Shown one piece after another: positions 17,899-26,800 of a stretch of DNA of 64,000 bases. Both the position numbers and the translations under genes were made by a program. Position 1 is the stretch's first letter; every line of letters begins with the position of its first letter. The notes under the pieces were generated by a model. That model searched no databases. It saw only the letters and a program-made list of their open reading frames with translations, and was not told where the DNA came from. Source of the stretch: Comamonas suwonensis (GTDB taxonomy: Bacteria; Pseudomonadota; Gammaproteobacteria; Burkholderiales; Burkholderiaceae_C); NCBI RefSeq assembly GCF_012844455.2, contig NZ_JABBCQ020000007.1, positions 124,001 through 188,000 on the forward strand, written 5' to 3'.

Positions 17899-20025
17899 TC
17901 AGATGGTACGGCCGGCCTGGTGTCCAGAGTGCATGGCACCCTCGATATAGCCCAGATCGTTGCAGTCACCAATGCGGCGCACAGGTGTCTGTGTGATGGA
18001 CTGCAGCTGATCGGCCACGGTGGAGTCGGCCTCTGCGCCCATGGCCAGAACGACCGAGTCAGCAGGCGTGCGGTATTCCTCGCCTTTTTTGTCGGTCCAG
18101 ATGACTTCCTTGCGGTCGATCTGGGTGACGTTGGCTTGCATCAGCAGCTTGCCGTGGTTCTTCACGGCGTCATACACGCGCCAGCGGCGCACGATGGGCA
18201 GCTCGGTACCAGGGTGTGTGCCTGGGTCCAGAACCGTGACTTCGCGGCCGCGCTCAATCAGGAATTCGGCCAGCTCCAGTCCCACCAGACCCGCGCCAAT
18301 AATGCTCACGCGCTTACCCAATGGCATCCACAGTTTGGACAGATTCTGAATTGCTGCGGTGCTGTCCGTCACCTTGAGCATGCCGCCGGCCTTGAACAGT
18401 GTGCGCTCGGCCAGGTTCAGCTTGGCCTTGGCGATCTCTTCGGCGCGGTCGCCCGTCATCAGGCGGCGCAGCTCGTCACCGCTCCACACATGGGTTTGAT
18501 CGGCGCCGGGAATAGGGGGGGCAGCGCGCTTGGCACCGGTGCCCACCAGAATTTCGTCGGGCTTGAGGTCGGCCAGCAATTGGGCATCTACCGTGGTGTT
18601 CAGGCGCACATCGATCTGTGGGTGCTTCATCTGCTTGACCAGATAGTCCAGCAGGCGGCCGTTTTCCGGGTAGGCCAGCGCGGCAAAGAACAGCGTGCCG
18701 CCAAGGCGGTCGCTGCGCTCGGCCAGCGTCACGCGATGACCGCGCAGAGCCGCCACGCGTGCCGCTTCCATGCCGGAAGGGCCGCCACCGACGATGAGCA
18801 CATGCTTGGGCTTTTCCGCAAAGGTGATGGTCTTGGTTGTTTCGTGCCCGGTCTGGGCATTGACTGCGCACTTGATGCCCTTGTTGATGAAGATTTCACT
18901 GACGCAGGCATAGCAGTAGATGCAGGGGCGCACATCCTGCGCGGCGTTGGCTTGCAGCTTGTTGGCCAATTCAGGCTCGGCCAGCAGCTTGCGACCCATG
19001 GCCACAAAGTCAATCTCGCCCTTGTTCAAGGCGTCAGCGGCATCGTCCAGTTCCCAGCGGCCTGCCGAGATGATGGGAAGGCTTACCGCCTTCTTGAACT
19101 GCTTGGCGAAGTCGCGATAGGCGTTCTGCTTTTGCGGAATGGGGGCATCGGTGAATGCCGTGCCAGTGATCAGGCGTGCATAAGCCGATACGCTGATGGC
19201 GTTCATGCCCAGCTCTTCACAGAGCTTGGCCGTCTTGAGTGCCTCGTCCATGGTGATCCCGCCGGGTGTATGCATCTCTTCAGAATCCAGGCGCACCCAG
19301 ACCGGAAAGTCCGGGCCCACGCGTTTGCGCACTTCAGTCAGCACTTCGCGCAGCAGGCGGCTGCGGTTTTCATAGCTGCCGCCGTATTCATCGGTGCGGC
19401 TGTTGAAGAAGGGCGAGAGGAAGTTTGCAATCATGTAGTTGTGTGCGCAGTGCACTTCAACCGCATCAAAGTTGGCCTGCTTGGCGCGCACGGCGGCGGC
19501 TCCAAACCATTCGATCATCTGTGCGATGTCGGCCTGATCCATCACGCGGTAGCGGTCAGGGTAGGGGCCGACGCCGACGAAGGTTGAGAACTCCTTGGGT
19601 GTGACGGTACGCATGGCCTCTGCCACGGGGCCATCCGGAGGCATGGACGATACCCACATCTCGCGGCCATGGGAGCGGTCATTGGCGGCGACTTTGCCGC
19701 TGTGGTTGATCTGGATGGCGACCTTGCCACCGTGCGCGTGCACGCGGCGCGTGACTTCGGCCAGACCTGGAATGAACGAGTCCTCCGAGATGCCCAGCTG
19801 GTGTGGCTCGCTGGTGCCTGAAGGCCAGGAGATGGCGGCCGTGCCCATGATGATGAGGCCGGTGCCGCCCTTGGCGCGCTCTTCGTAGTAGGCCTGGGCG
19901 CGTTCGCCGCAGATGCCATCGGTGCCGCCATAGTTCTCGCCCATGGGGGCCATGGCGATGCGGTTCTTCAGCTCCATGGAACCTATGCGTCCGGATTGAA
20001 GCAGGGGTGCGTGGGGATTGCTCAT
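17899..20025 (-). CDS. Old-yellow-enzyme/Fe-S flavoprotein reductase, BaiCD/BaiH-like
   Basis: A 708-aa protein of the 2,4-dienoyl-CoA reductase/BaiCD/BaiH family. An N-terminal OYE TIM barrel (about 1-370) includes MAPMGENYGG and the HCAHNYMIANFLSPFFNSR substrate/FMN loop. A [4Fe-4S] motif CxxCxxxC-x11-C follows (CIYCYAC ... CAVN, near 370-391). The C-terminal part has NAD(P)/FAD Rossmann motifs (LIVGGGPSGMEAA near 409; SIIGAGLVGLE near 576). Clostridial BaiCD and BaiH act on 3-oxo-delta-4 and delta-4,6 bile acids. Here it may reduce a delta-6 or delta-4 bond, or act in the reverse direction as a 5-beta dehydrogenase. AGGAGA precedes the start. It is second in a two-gene operon after the paralogue ending 15 bp upstream. 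Confidence 0.85.
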   Translation of the reverse strand: MSNPHAPLLQSGRIGSMELKNRIAMAPMGENYGGTDGICGERAQAYYEERAKGGTGLIIMGTAAISWPSGTSEPHQLGISEDSFIPGLAEVTRRVHAHGGKVAIQINHSGKVAANDRSHGREMWVSSMPPDGPVAEAMRTVTPKEFSTFVGVGPYPDRYRVMDQADIAQMIEWFGAAAVRAKQANFDAVEVHCAHNYMIANFLSPFFNSRTDEYGGSYENRSRLLREVLTEVRKRVGPDFPVWVRLDSEEMHTPGGITMDEALKTAKLCEELGMNAISVSAYARLITGTAFTDAPIPQKQNAYRDFAKQFKKAVSLPIISAGRWELDDAADALNKGEIDFVAMGRKLLAEPELANKLQANAAQDVRPCIYCYACVSEIFINKGIKCAVNAQTGHETTKTITFAEKPKHVLIVGGGPSGMEAARVAALRGHRVTLAERSDRLGGTLFFAALAYPENGRLLDYLVKQMKHPQIDVRLNTTVDAQLLADLKPDEILVGTGAKRAAPPIPGADQTHVWSGDELRRLMTGDRAEEIAKAKLNLAERTLFKAGGMLKVTDSTAAIQNLSKLWMPLGKRVSIIGAGLVGLELAEFLIERGREVTVLDPGTHPGTELPIVRRWRVYDAVKNHGKLLMQANVTQIDRKEVIWTDKKGEEYRTPADSVVLAMGAEADSTVADQLQSITQTPVRRIGDCNDLGYIEGAMHSGHQAGRTI

Positions 20026-20040
20026 TTTCTTTGCTGTCTC

Positions 20041-22056
20041 CTATAGTTTTCTGCCGAGTTCTGCGCCTTCGTTGATGGCTCGTGTCGCATCAATTTGGTG
20101 AGCATCTCGCGCTCCGCCAATCACGGTATGCGCAATATTGTGTGCTTCAAGTCGGGCCGACCAGGGGTTGTGAGACTCCTGTCCGGCGCAGACCACGATG
20201 TTGTCCACGCTCAGGCAGCGCTGCTCGCCGCCTATGCGCAGGTGCAGGCCGTTGTCGTCGATGTGGATGTACTTCACATCGTTGAACAGGCGGGCACTTT
20301 TATTCTTGAGTTTGTTGCGGCGAATCCAGCCCGTGGTGGTGGGCAGGGTTTTGCCCATGGGCAACTTGCTGCGCTGAAGCAGCCAGAGCTGGCGCGGGGA
20401 TTCGATGATCTCGATGGGCTTGATGCCGCCGCGCAGCTCGCGTTTTTGGTCAATACCCCATTCGCGCTCAAAGGCAGCCACGCTGCCGTCCTCAGCCTTG
20501 CTGTGGCTCAGTAGTTCGGCCATATCAAAGCCCAGCGGGCCTGCGCCCACAATGGCGACGCGCTCGCCCAGAAAGCGCGGGTTGCGCAGCGCCTCCATAT
20601 AGTCCAGCACCTTGGCATTGTTCTCGCCGGCAATGCCGCTGCGCCGTGGCACCACGCCGGTGGCAACCACCACATGGTCAAAGTCGGCCAGCAGGGCCAC
20701 ATTGGGCGTGGTGTTCAGGCGCAGCTCAATGCCAAGGCGCTGAATTTCGCTTTCAAAATAGCGCAGCGTTTCACCCAGTTCTTGCTTGCCGGGAATTTTC
20801 TGCGCCAGAAACAGTTGGCCGCCAATGCGGATGCTGGGCTCAAACAGGGTCACGCGGTGGCCGCGCTCTGCGGCCTCGCGGGCGCAGGCCAGGCCTGCGG
20901 GGCCTGCACCCAGCACGGCAAGCTTGATCGATTTTTCAGCCTTCTTGATCGGCCACTCCCACTCGCGGCAGGCGCGGGGGTTGACCAGACAGCTGATTGG
21001 CTGGCGCGTGAAGATGCGGTCCAGACATGCCTGATTGCAGGCGATGCAGGTGTTGATGGCGCTGCTCTGCCCCGCCTGTGATTTGCGCACAAAAGCCGGG
21101 TCGGCCAGAAACGGGCGGGCCATGGCCACCATGTCGGCGTGACCCTGAGCGATGAGATCGTCCGCCACTTCGGGGGTGTTGATGCGGTTGCTGGCCACCA
21201 CGGGCACGCTCACCGCCTGCTTGAGCTGCTGCGCAGCCCAGCTGAAGGCCGCGCGGGGCACCACCATGGCAACGGTGGGTATGCGGGCCTCGTGCCAGCC
21301 CACGCTGGTGTTGAAAAGGTCTACGCCTGCCGCTTCAAGCTGGCGGGCTAGGTCAAGCACTTCCAGCCAGTGGCTGCCATGCTCGACCAGATCCATCAGC
21401 GACAGGCGAAAGCTGATGACAAAGTTCTCGGGCAAGGCTGCGCGAATGCCCTGCACGATGCGCAGCGGAAAGCGGCTGCGGCCTTGGGCATCGCCACCCC
21501 AGCCATCCTCGCGGAAGTTGGTCACAGGGGCCAGAAACTGGTTGATCAGATAGCCTTCTCCGCCCATGATTTCCACGCCGTCGTAGCCTGCATCTTTGGC
21601 CAGCAGTGCACAGCGCACATGGTCGGCAATGATTTGCTCGATCTGCTCATGGCTCAGCTCCAGCGAGCTGCGGTTGCTGAGCTTGGAGATCACGCTGCTG
21701 GGTGATACGCCGCCGCTGCCGTGGTCGTAGCGCCCCACATGCAGCAGCTGCATGAGGATGTGGCAGCCCTCGGCATGCACGGACTGCGTGATGATGCGGT
21801 GCCGTTCGGCCTGCTCGGGTGTGCAGAGGGTGGAGAATTCGGCATTTTCTGGCATGCCCAGCGCATGGGTGTTGACGCCAAAACCACCTGTCACAATCAG
21901 CTGCAGCCCCTCGCGGGCCCGCTCGGCATAGAAGACGGCCAGTTTTTCGAAGCCTTGAGCCTGATCCTCCAGGCCGGTATGCATGGAGCCCATCAGAATG
22001 CGATTCTTCAGAGCGAGGTGGCCCACACGAATGGGCTGGAACAAAGAGGGGTACAT
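20041..22056 (-). CDS. Old-yellow-enzyme/Fe-S flavoprotein reductase, BaiCD/BaiH-like (paralogue)
   Basis: A 671-aa paralogue of the 17899-20025 product with the same plan. The OYE barrel starts PIRVGHLALKNRILMGSMHTGLED. The Fe-S motif is CIACNQAC ... CLVN, again C-x2-C-x3-C-x11-C. A glycine-rich dinucleotide motif (AVLGAGPAGLACA) and a second Rossmann segment (AIVGAGPLGFDMA) follow. The barrel motif after the first strand differs (MGSMHTGLE versus MAPMGENYG), so the two probably act on different double bonds or stereochemistries. It is first gene of the minus-strand pair and divergent from hsdA, with an operator-like motif 72 bp upstream. No strong Shine-Dalgarno is visible. The physiological substrate, probably a 3-keto-enoyl bile acid, is inferred from the family and neighbours. 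Confidence 0.84.
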   Translation of the reverse strand: MYPSLFQPIRVGHLALKNRILMGSMHTGLEDQAQGFEKLAVFYAERAREGLQLIVTGGFGVNTHALGMPENAEFSTLCTPEQAERHRIITQSVHAEGCHILMQLLHVGRYDHGSGGVSPSSVISKLSNRSSLELSHEQIEQIIADHVRCALLAKDAGYDGVEIMGGEGYLINQFLAPVTNFREDGWGGDAQGRSRFPLRIVQGIRAALPENFVISFRLSLMDLVEHGSHWLEVLDLARQLEAAGVDLFNTSVGWHEARIPTVAMVVPRAAFSWAAQQLKQAVSVPVVASNRINTPEVADDLIAQGHADMVAMARPFLADPAFVRKSQAGQSSAINTCIACNQACLDRIFTRQPISCLVNPRACREWEWPIKKAEKSIKLAVLGAGPAGLACAREAAERGHRVTLFEPSIRIGGQLFLAQKIPGKQELGETLRYFESEIQRLGIELRLNTTPNVALLADFDHVVVATGVVPRRSGIAGENNAKVLDYMEALRNPRFLGERVAIVGAGPLGFDMAELLSHSKAEDGSVAAFEREWGIDQKRELRGGIKPIEIIESPRQLWLLQRSKLPMGKTLPTTTGWIRRNKLKNKSARLFNDVKYIHIDDNGLHLRIGGEQRCLSVDNIVVCAGQESHNPWSARLEAHNIAHTVIGGARDAHQIDATRAINEGAELGRKL

Positions 22057-22127
22057 GAGGAGCTCAGCAGACTATGGCGATGCCAATGCAGAAGCACCAC
22101 AGTAATTTTTCCAAAGGCTGATCACAT

Positions 22128-22141
22128 CGTCCGTTTGCATG
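22128..22141 (-). promoter_or_regulatory. Cluster operator motif, site 6
   Basis: ACATCGTCC-GTTT-GCATG on the plus strand, i.e. GGACGATGT pointing to the minus-strand flavoenzyme start 72 bp away. It lies in the divergent gap with hsdA. Confidence 0.45.
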
Positions 22142-22159
22142 TGGTGCAGGCCGCAGGCT

Positions 22160-22169
22160 TGGGCTTTGA
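22160..22169 (-). promoter_or_regulatory. TCAAAGCCCA element next to hsdA
   Basis: The minus strand reads TCAAAGCCCA, ending 36 bp before the hsdA ATG. I recall this decamer as the core of the RepA operators described upstream of C. testosteroni hsdA. Its presence here may be functional or chance. Confidence 0.3.
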
Positions 22170-22204
22170 TGTGGCACCAACAACCCAAAAGACAAGGAAG
22201 AGAC

Positions 22205-22978
22205 ATGTCCACTATCGTGATGAGCGGCTGTGCAACCGGCATTGGCGCAGCTACTCGCAAGGCCCTGGAAGAGGCTGGTCACCAGATCATCGGTATTGAT
22301 ATCCGTGATGCAGAAGTGATTGCCGACCTTTCCACCGCTGAAGGCCGCAAGCAGGCGATTGCCGATGTGCTGGCAAAGTGCAGCGGTGGTATGGACGGTC
22401 TCGTGTTGTGCGCCGGTCTGGGCCCGCAGACCAAGGTGCTTGGCAACGTCGTGTCGGTCAACTACTTTGGCGCGGTCGAGTTGATGGACGCTTTTCTGCC
22501 TGAGCTGAAAAAGGGCAAGCAGCCTGCAGCCGTCGTTATTTCGTCAGTGGCAGCGGCCCACTTGCCGTTTGACAAAAACCCGCTGGCTGCACCGCTGGAG
22601 GCGGGTGAAGAGGCCAAGGCTCGCGCCATTGTGGAAGGTGCTGGCGAGCAGGGTGGCAACCTGGCCTATGCAGGCAGCAAGAACGCGCTGACGGTGGCTG
22701 TGCGCAAGCGCGCCACAGCATGGGGGCAGGCTGGCGTGCGCCTGAACACCATCGCCCCCGGTGCCACAGAGACCCCGCTGCTGCAAGCCGGTCTGGAAGA
22801 TCCGCGCTTTGGCGAATCCATCGCCAAGTTCGTGCCGCCGATGGGTCGCCGTGCCGAGCCTTCGGAAATGGCCTCTGTCATTGCCTTTCTGATAAGCCCC
22901 GCCGCCAGCTATGTGCATGGCACGCAAATCGTGATTGACGGCGGTATTGATGCGGTGATGCGCCCAACAGCGTTCTGA
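22205..22978 (+). CDS. hsdA: 3-alpha-hydroxysteroid dehydrogenase/carbonyl reductase
   Basis: A 257-aa SDR that I recognise as the C. testosteroni HsdA. It begins MSTIVMSGCATGIGAATRK, and Ser114, Tyr155 and Lys159 (YAGSK) fall exactly at the published catalytic numbers. The C-terminus IDGGIDAVMRPTAF is also characteristic. It oxidises the 3-alpha-hydroxyl of steroids and bile acids with NAD+ and reduces xenobiotic carbonyls. Several substitutions against the protein I remember point to a different strain or species. AGGAAG lies at 22195-22200. ksi follows 108 bp downstream with a palindromic repeat between. In C. testosteroni the gene is steroid-inducible. Confidence 0.95.
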   Translation: MSTIVMSGCATGIGAATRKALEEAGHQIIGIDIRDAEVIADLSTAEGRKQAIADVLAKCSGGMDGLVLCAGLGPQTKVLGNVVSVNYFGAVELMDAFLPELKKGKQPAAVVISSVAAAHLPFDKNPLAAPLEAGEEAKARAIVEGAGEQGGNLAYAGSKNALTVAVRKRATAWGQAGVRLNTIAPGATETPLLQAGLEDPRFGESIAKFVPPMGRRAEPSEMASVIAFLISPAASYVHGTQIVIDGGIDAVMRPTAF

Positions 22979-22980
22979 TC

Positions 22981-23464
<484 letters not shown>

Positions 23465-23501
23465 ATCGGCAAAGAGCTAAGCCGTATCTGCTCTTGATTT
23501 C

Positions 23502-23582
23502 AAAGCTGCTTGCGCTTGATTAGCTTGGATTTCAGAGTATTTTTTAGTCTGAACTCTATGAATATCAGGCGCAAGCAGCTTT
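23502..23582. repeat. Perfect 14-bp inverted repeat with long loop, downstream of ksi
   Basis: AAAGCTGCTTGCGC (23502-23515) pairs with GCGCAAGCAGCTTT (23569-23582) across a 53-nt loop and is followed by TTATTTTG. It may terminate the ksi transcript. Each arm is also a copy of the ATNAAGCGC..GCAGCT element found at 42288 and 49928. No gene is visible in 23465-23760. Confidence 0.55.
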
Positions 23583-23760
23583 TATTTTGATAGCGGATCT
23601 GGGTTGATTTTTTGATCACAGATCGTTAGCAGCGGACACATCGAGATCCGAGCAACTGCCTGCTTTTCTGCTCTCTCAATCGCTGCACGACAAGAATGCT
23701 CGTTGCTTTAGCTGTTCTCACGGCCTAAGATTTTTCATTGATGGCTTGTGAGGACGCTCG

Positions 23761-24042
23761 ATGGTCGAAGTAATTGCCTGGCTGCTCTGGAGCTGTATTG
23801 ATCTTGTGCTGGTCCTTACAGGAAAGATCGTGGTCACCGCTGCCAGTTTTGGGCAATGGCGTGGCGAGCGATGGCGTAGCAAGGAAAGCCGCATTGATGG
23901 CGCGGCAGGTGCTCTTTGCTTCAAGCGTGATGGGCAGCGAGTTTTTACCACCACAGGCCTGCTGTGGGTGGGCGCGCTGTTCTATGTACTGCTTGTCGTG
24001 ATACTTCTCTGGTATTCCTCTCAGCACCCATCAGGAGGCTGA
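23761..24042 (+). CDS. Small hypothetical membrane protein
   Basis: A 93-aa product not recognised as any family. Two clear hydrophobic helices (about residues 4-26 and 65-85) flank a basic, polar middle segment (QWRGERWRSKESR ... FKRDGQR). A GAGGA sequence lies about 10 bp before the ATG. The predicted shape, two TM helices with a cytoplasmic or periplasmic loop, argues for a real gene rather than a chance frame. It lies alone between the ksi downstream repeat and the convergent enoyl-CoA hydratase gene. No steroid link is evident beyond position. Confidence 0.6.
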   Translation: MVEVIAWLLWSCIDLVLVLTGKIVVTAASFGQWRGERWRSKESRIDGAAGALCFKRDGQRVFTTTGLLWVGALFYVLLVVILLWYSSQHPSGG

Positions 24043-24103
24043 GTGGAAGTGCAGGGGGCAAGCCACGCAAGAGAAAGTCGCAAACTGTTTTGGTATCGGG
24101 CGT

Positions 24104-24916
24104 TCACTCCCCCTTGAACACCGCCTGCCGTTTTTCAATAAACGCGTTCATGCCTTCCTTCTGGTCCTGCGTGGCAAACAGAATCTGGTTGGCCTTGCGC
24201 TCCAGCATCAGCGCGGTGTCCAGCGATGCATCCATGCCGGCAATGACGACTTCCTTGATCTGCTCCACGGCCAGCGGTGGCATGTTGGCGATCAATTTTG
24301 CCATTTTTAATGACTCAGGGATTACCTGATCGTCTGCACAGACTAGGCTGACCAGACCCATTGCATAAGCCTCGTCAGCAGTCACGGGCTTGCCGGTCAG
24401 CAGGATGCGCATGGCCTGGAATTTTCCTACGGCGCGCACCAGTCGCTGGGTACCGCCGATGCCCGGCATGATGCCGATGCGAATCTCTGGCTGCGCAAAG
24501 CTGGAACCATGGCCAGCAATGATGATGTCGCAGTGCATGGCCAGTTCTGCCCCGCCGCCAAAGGCATAGCCGCAGACGGCGGCAATGATGGGCTTGGGGC
24601 AGTTTTCAATGGGAGCCCAGACGCGCTCGGTGTGGCGCTTCATGATTTCTATAGGGCCGCAGGAGTCCATGCTCTTGATATCGCCACCCGCGGCAAACAC
24701 TTTTTCGCCGCCGGTCAGCACGATGCAGCGCACGCTGTCGTCATGACTCAGCGCCTGAAATGTCTGGGATAGCGCGGCCTGCAGCGACAGGCTCAGGGCA
24801 TTGGTGGCCTGTGGGCGGTTGAGCTTGACGATCACGACGCCGTTCTCCGCGCGCTGCACCAGCAGCTCCTGCTCGGTACTTTCCATGTTTTCAATAGCAG
24901 ACGGCGATGTAGTCAT
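24104..24916 (-). CDS. Enoyl-CoA hydratase/isomerase (crotonase family)
   Basis: A 270-aa crotonase-fold enzyme. The oxyanion-hole segments are AAGGDIKSM and GGGAELAMHCD. The two Glu positions of enoyl-CoA hydratase are both kept, in GAEL and in QPEIRIGIMPG, so hydration of a 2-enoyl-CoA is plausible. The C-terminal helix ending GMNAFIEKRQAVFKG is usual for the family. ATG at 24916 gives a normal N-terminus; a second ATG about 30 bp inside is possible because neither has a strong Shine-Dalgarno. It is single and divergent from the SDR at 25025, with an operator-like motif 59 bp upstream. Likely a beta-oxidation step on side-chain or ring-derived CoA esters. Confidence 0.87.
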   Translation of the reverse strand: MTTSPSAIENMESTEQELLVQRAENGVVIVKLNRPQATNALSLSLQAALSQTFQALSHDDSVRCIVLTGGEKVFAAGGDIKSMDSCGPIEIMKRHTERVWAPIENCPKPIIAAVCGYAFGGGAELAMHCDIIIAGHGSSFAQPEIRIGIMPGIGGTQRLVRAVGKFQAMRILLTGKPVTADEAYAMGLVSLVCADDQVIPESLKMAKLIANMPPLAVEQIKEVVIAGMDASLDTALMLERKANQILFATQDQKEGMNAFIEKRQAVFKGE

Positions 24917-24974
24917 AAGGCATTCCAAGGGTTTGATCTGAGGGGATGGTCGTTTTACAGGGAGTGAGTTACAT

Positions 24975-24988
24975 CGTCCTTTTGGACG
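24975..24988 (-). promoter_or_regulatory. Cluster operator motif, site 7
   Basis: ACATCGTCC-TTTT-GGACG: perfect 5-bp arms, extended ATCGTCC arm. It lies 59 bp upstream of the enoyl-CoA hydratase start (-) and 37 bp upstream of the SDR ATG (+). Confidence 0.6.
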
Positions 24989-25024
24989 TATCTGCGGTGA
25001 GTGCTGAAACCTAAATTGGCAGCC

Positions 25025-25816
25025 ATGGATACGAATAACGACTTTCAACATCAAGTGGTTCTGGTGACTGGTGGCACCAAGGGCATCGGCAAAGGCATTG
25101 CGCAGGCATTTCTGGCAGCGGGAGCCACGGTGGTGGTTTGCGGTCGCCAGCAGCCTGAGGTGTTGCCAGCCGCATCCGGGCGCACTGCGGATTTCATCGC
25201 TTGCGATGTCCGCGAAGCCCAGGCTGTCAAGGACCTGATTGACGCGGTGAAAACCCGCCATGGCCGCTTGGACGTTCTCGTCAACAACGCCGGCGGTGCG
25301 CCAGCGGTGGATGCCGCGACGGTCTCGCCCCGCTTTCATGAAGGCGTGCTGCGCCTCAATCTTTTCTCCACTCTGCATGCATCGCAGGCGGCCAATGCCG
25401 TCATGCAGGAGCAGGACAGCGGCGGTGTGATTGTCTGCATCGGCAGCATCAGCGCACTGCGCCCCTCGCCCGGTACAGCGGCCTATGGCGCGGCCAAGGC
25501 GGCAGTGCTGAGTCTGGTCAGCTCGCTGGCGGTGGAGTGGGCCCCCAAGGTGCGCGTGGTGGCCGTGAGCCCCGGTCTGGTGCGTACCGAGCAATCGCAT
25601 CTGCACTTTGGTGACGACGCAGGTATTGCCTCCGTCGCACAAACGATTCCAGCTGGCCGTCTGGCCGAGCCAGAGGACATTGCCAATGCTTGTCTGTATG
25701 TGGCGTCCAAGCGCGCTTCATACATGAGCGGCACGAATTTGCTGCTGCATGGCGGCGGTGAGCGCCCGGCATTTCTGGGTGCCTCGAACTCAGATTCCGT
25801 ACAGAAAAATCACTGA
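25025..25816 (+). CDS. Short-chain dehydrogenase/reductase
   Basis: A 263-aa classical SDR: TGGTKGIG cofactor motif near residue 17, NNAGG, Ser in IGSIS, YGAAK catalytic pair, and the PGLVRTE loop. Position 25025 (ATG) is preferred over an in-frame GTG at 25001, which overlaps the promoter motif region; neither has a clear ribosome-binding site. It ends 18 bp before the ChsH2-like gene and is likely the first gene of the long plus-strand side-chain operon. In that context it could oxidise a side-chain hydroxyacyl-CoA or a ring hydroxyl. The residue after the second beta strand (VVCGRQQ, Arg) hints at NADP(H). Specificity is unknown. Confidence 0.85.
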   Translation: MDTNNDFQHQVVLVTGGTKGIGKGIAQAFLAAGATVVVCGRQQPEVLPAASGRTADFIACDVREAQAVKDLIDAVKTRHGRLDVLVNNAGGAPAVDAATVSPRFHEGVLRLNLFSTLHASQAANAVMQEQDSGGVIVCIGSISALRPSPGTAAYGAAKAAVLSLVSSLAVEWAPKVRVVAVSPGLVRTEQSHLHFGDDAGIASVAQTIPAGRLAEPEDIANACLYVASKRASYMSGTNLLLHGGGERPAFLGASNSDSVQKNH

Positions 25817-25834
25817 ATTTCAAAGGAGACAATC

Positions 25835-26785
25835 TTGACCGATCAAGACTGGATGACAGAAGTCCGCACCTATGTGGGCAAGCAGTACGGGCGTATCTAT
25901 GCCTGGGATAAGGTCAACAGCCCGATGATTCGCCAGTGGTGCGAGCTGATGGGCGTGACTGTCAAGACGAACAGCGAGGGCAAGATCATTGCGCCGCCAG
26001 CCATGCTGCAGGTCTGGTGCATGGAAGGCCCGGTGCAGAACAACTATCCGCCCGGCTCCACCACCGAGAACCCCTATGAGGTTCTGAAGCAGATCGAGGC
26101 GCACAACTTCTCATCCACTGTGGCGGTGAACTCCGAGCTGACGTTTGACCGCGATGTGGTCGAAGGCGAAGATCTTTACTACACCACGCGCCTGGAAGCC
26201 ATCAGCGAAGAAAAGACCACGGGTCTGGGCACGGGCTACTTTGTCACGCTGATCATGGATTACTTCTCGATCAGGGCCAAGAATGGCGAAGACGAGAAGG
26301 TCGGTCAGCTGATGTTCCGCGTCTTCAAGTTCCGCCCTGCCAATGTGCACACGCCTGCACCGGCTGCTGAAGCGGCCGCGCCCAAGATCAAGCGCCCCGC
26401 GCCTGGCGTGAGCGATGACAACCGCTTTTTCTGGGAAGGTGCCAAGCAAGGCAAGCTGCTGATTCAGCGCTGCACAGGCTGTGGCGACCTGCACCACCCA
26501 CCGGGCCCCGTCTGCCCCAAGTGCCATTCGTTTGACTGGAATGCGGTAGAGGTCAGCGGCAAGGGTACGGTTTACTCCTTCGTGGTCATGCACTACCCCG
26601 AAGTACCTCCGTTTGATCATCCCAACCCCATTGGCCTGATTGAGCTGGAAGAAGGCGTGCGCCTGATTGCGCAGCTGGTCGGCATCAAGCCCGGCGATGT
26701 GCAGGTGGGTCAGAAGGTTCAGGTCGAGTTCAACACCTTTAATGATGGTGAACTGACGCTGCCCCAGTTCCGCCCTGTGGCCTGA
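25835..26785 (+). CDS. MaoC-DUF35 fusion, ChsH2-like subunit of steroid enoyl-CoA hydratase/aldolase complex
   Basis: A 316-aa protein in two parts. Residues about 1-165 form a MaoC-like hot-dog domain lacking an obvious Asp/His catalytic pair. Residues about 195-316 are DUF35, with a four-Cys zinc ribbon (C-x2-C near 213-216, C-x2-C near 227-230) and an OB-fold. This matches the length and order of M. tuberculosis ChsH2, which pairs its MaoC domain with ChsH1 for hydration and docks the aldolase Ltp2 through DUF35. ChsH1-like and Ltp2-like genes lie just downstream, supporting the call. The start is TTG at 25835 with AAGGAGAC 6 bp upstream. The substrate would be a 3-carbon side-chain enoyl-CoA. 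Confidence 0.86.
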   Translation: MTDQDWMTEVRTYVGKQYGRIYAWDKVNSPMIRQWCELMGVTVKTNSEGKIIAPPAMLQVWCMEGPVQNNYPPGSTTENPYEVLKQIEAHNFSSTVAVNSELTFDRDVVEGEDLYYTTRLEAISEEKTTGLGTGYFVTLIMDYFSIRAKNGEDEKVGQLMFRVFKFRPANVHTPAPAAEAAAPKIKRPAPGVSDDNRFFWEGAKQGKLLIQRCTGCGDLHHPPGPVCPKCHSFDWNAVEVSGKGTVYSFVVMHYPEVPPFDHPNPIGLIELEEGVRLIAQLVGIKPGDVQVGQKVQVEFNTFNDGELTLPQFRPVA

Positions 26786-26800
26786 GTTGAGGAGCCTGTC

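Noticed and set aside
24917-25642. Long minus-strand open frame extending the enoyl-CoA hydratase
   Set aside because: It is antisense to the SDR at 25025 and His/Arg-rich; the crotonase fold begins after 24916.
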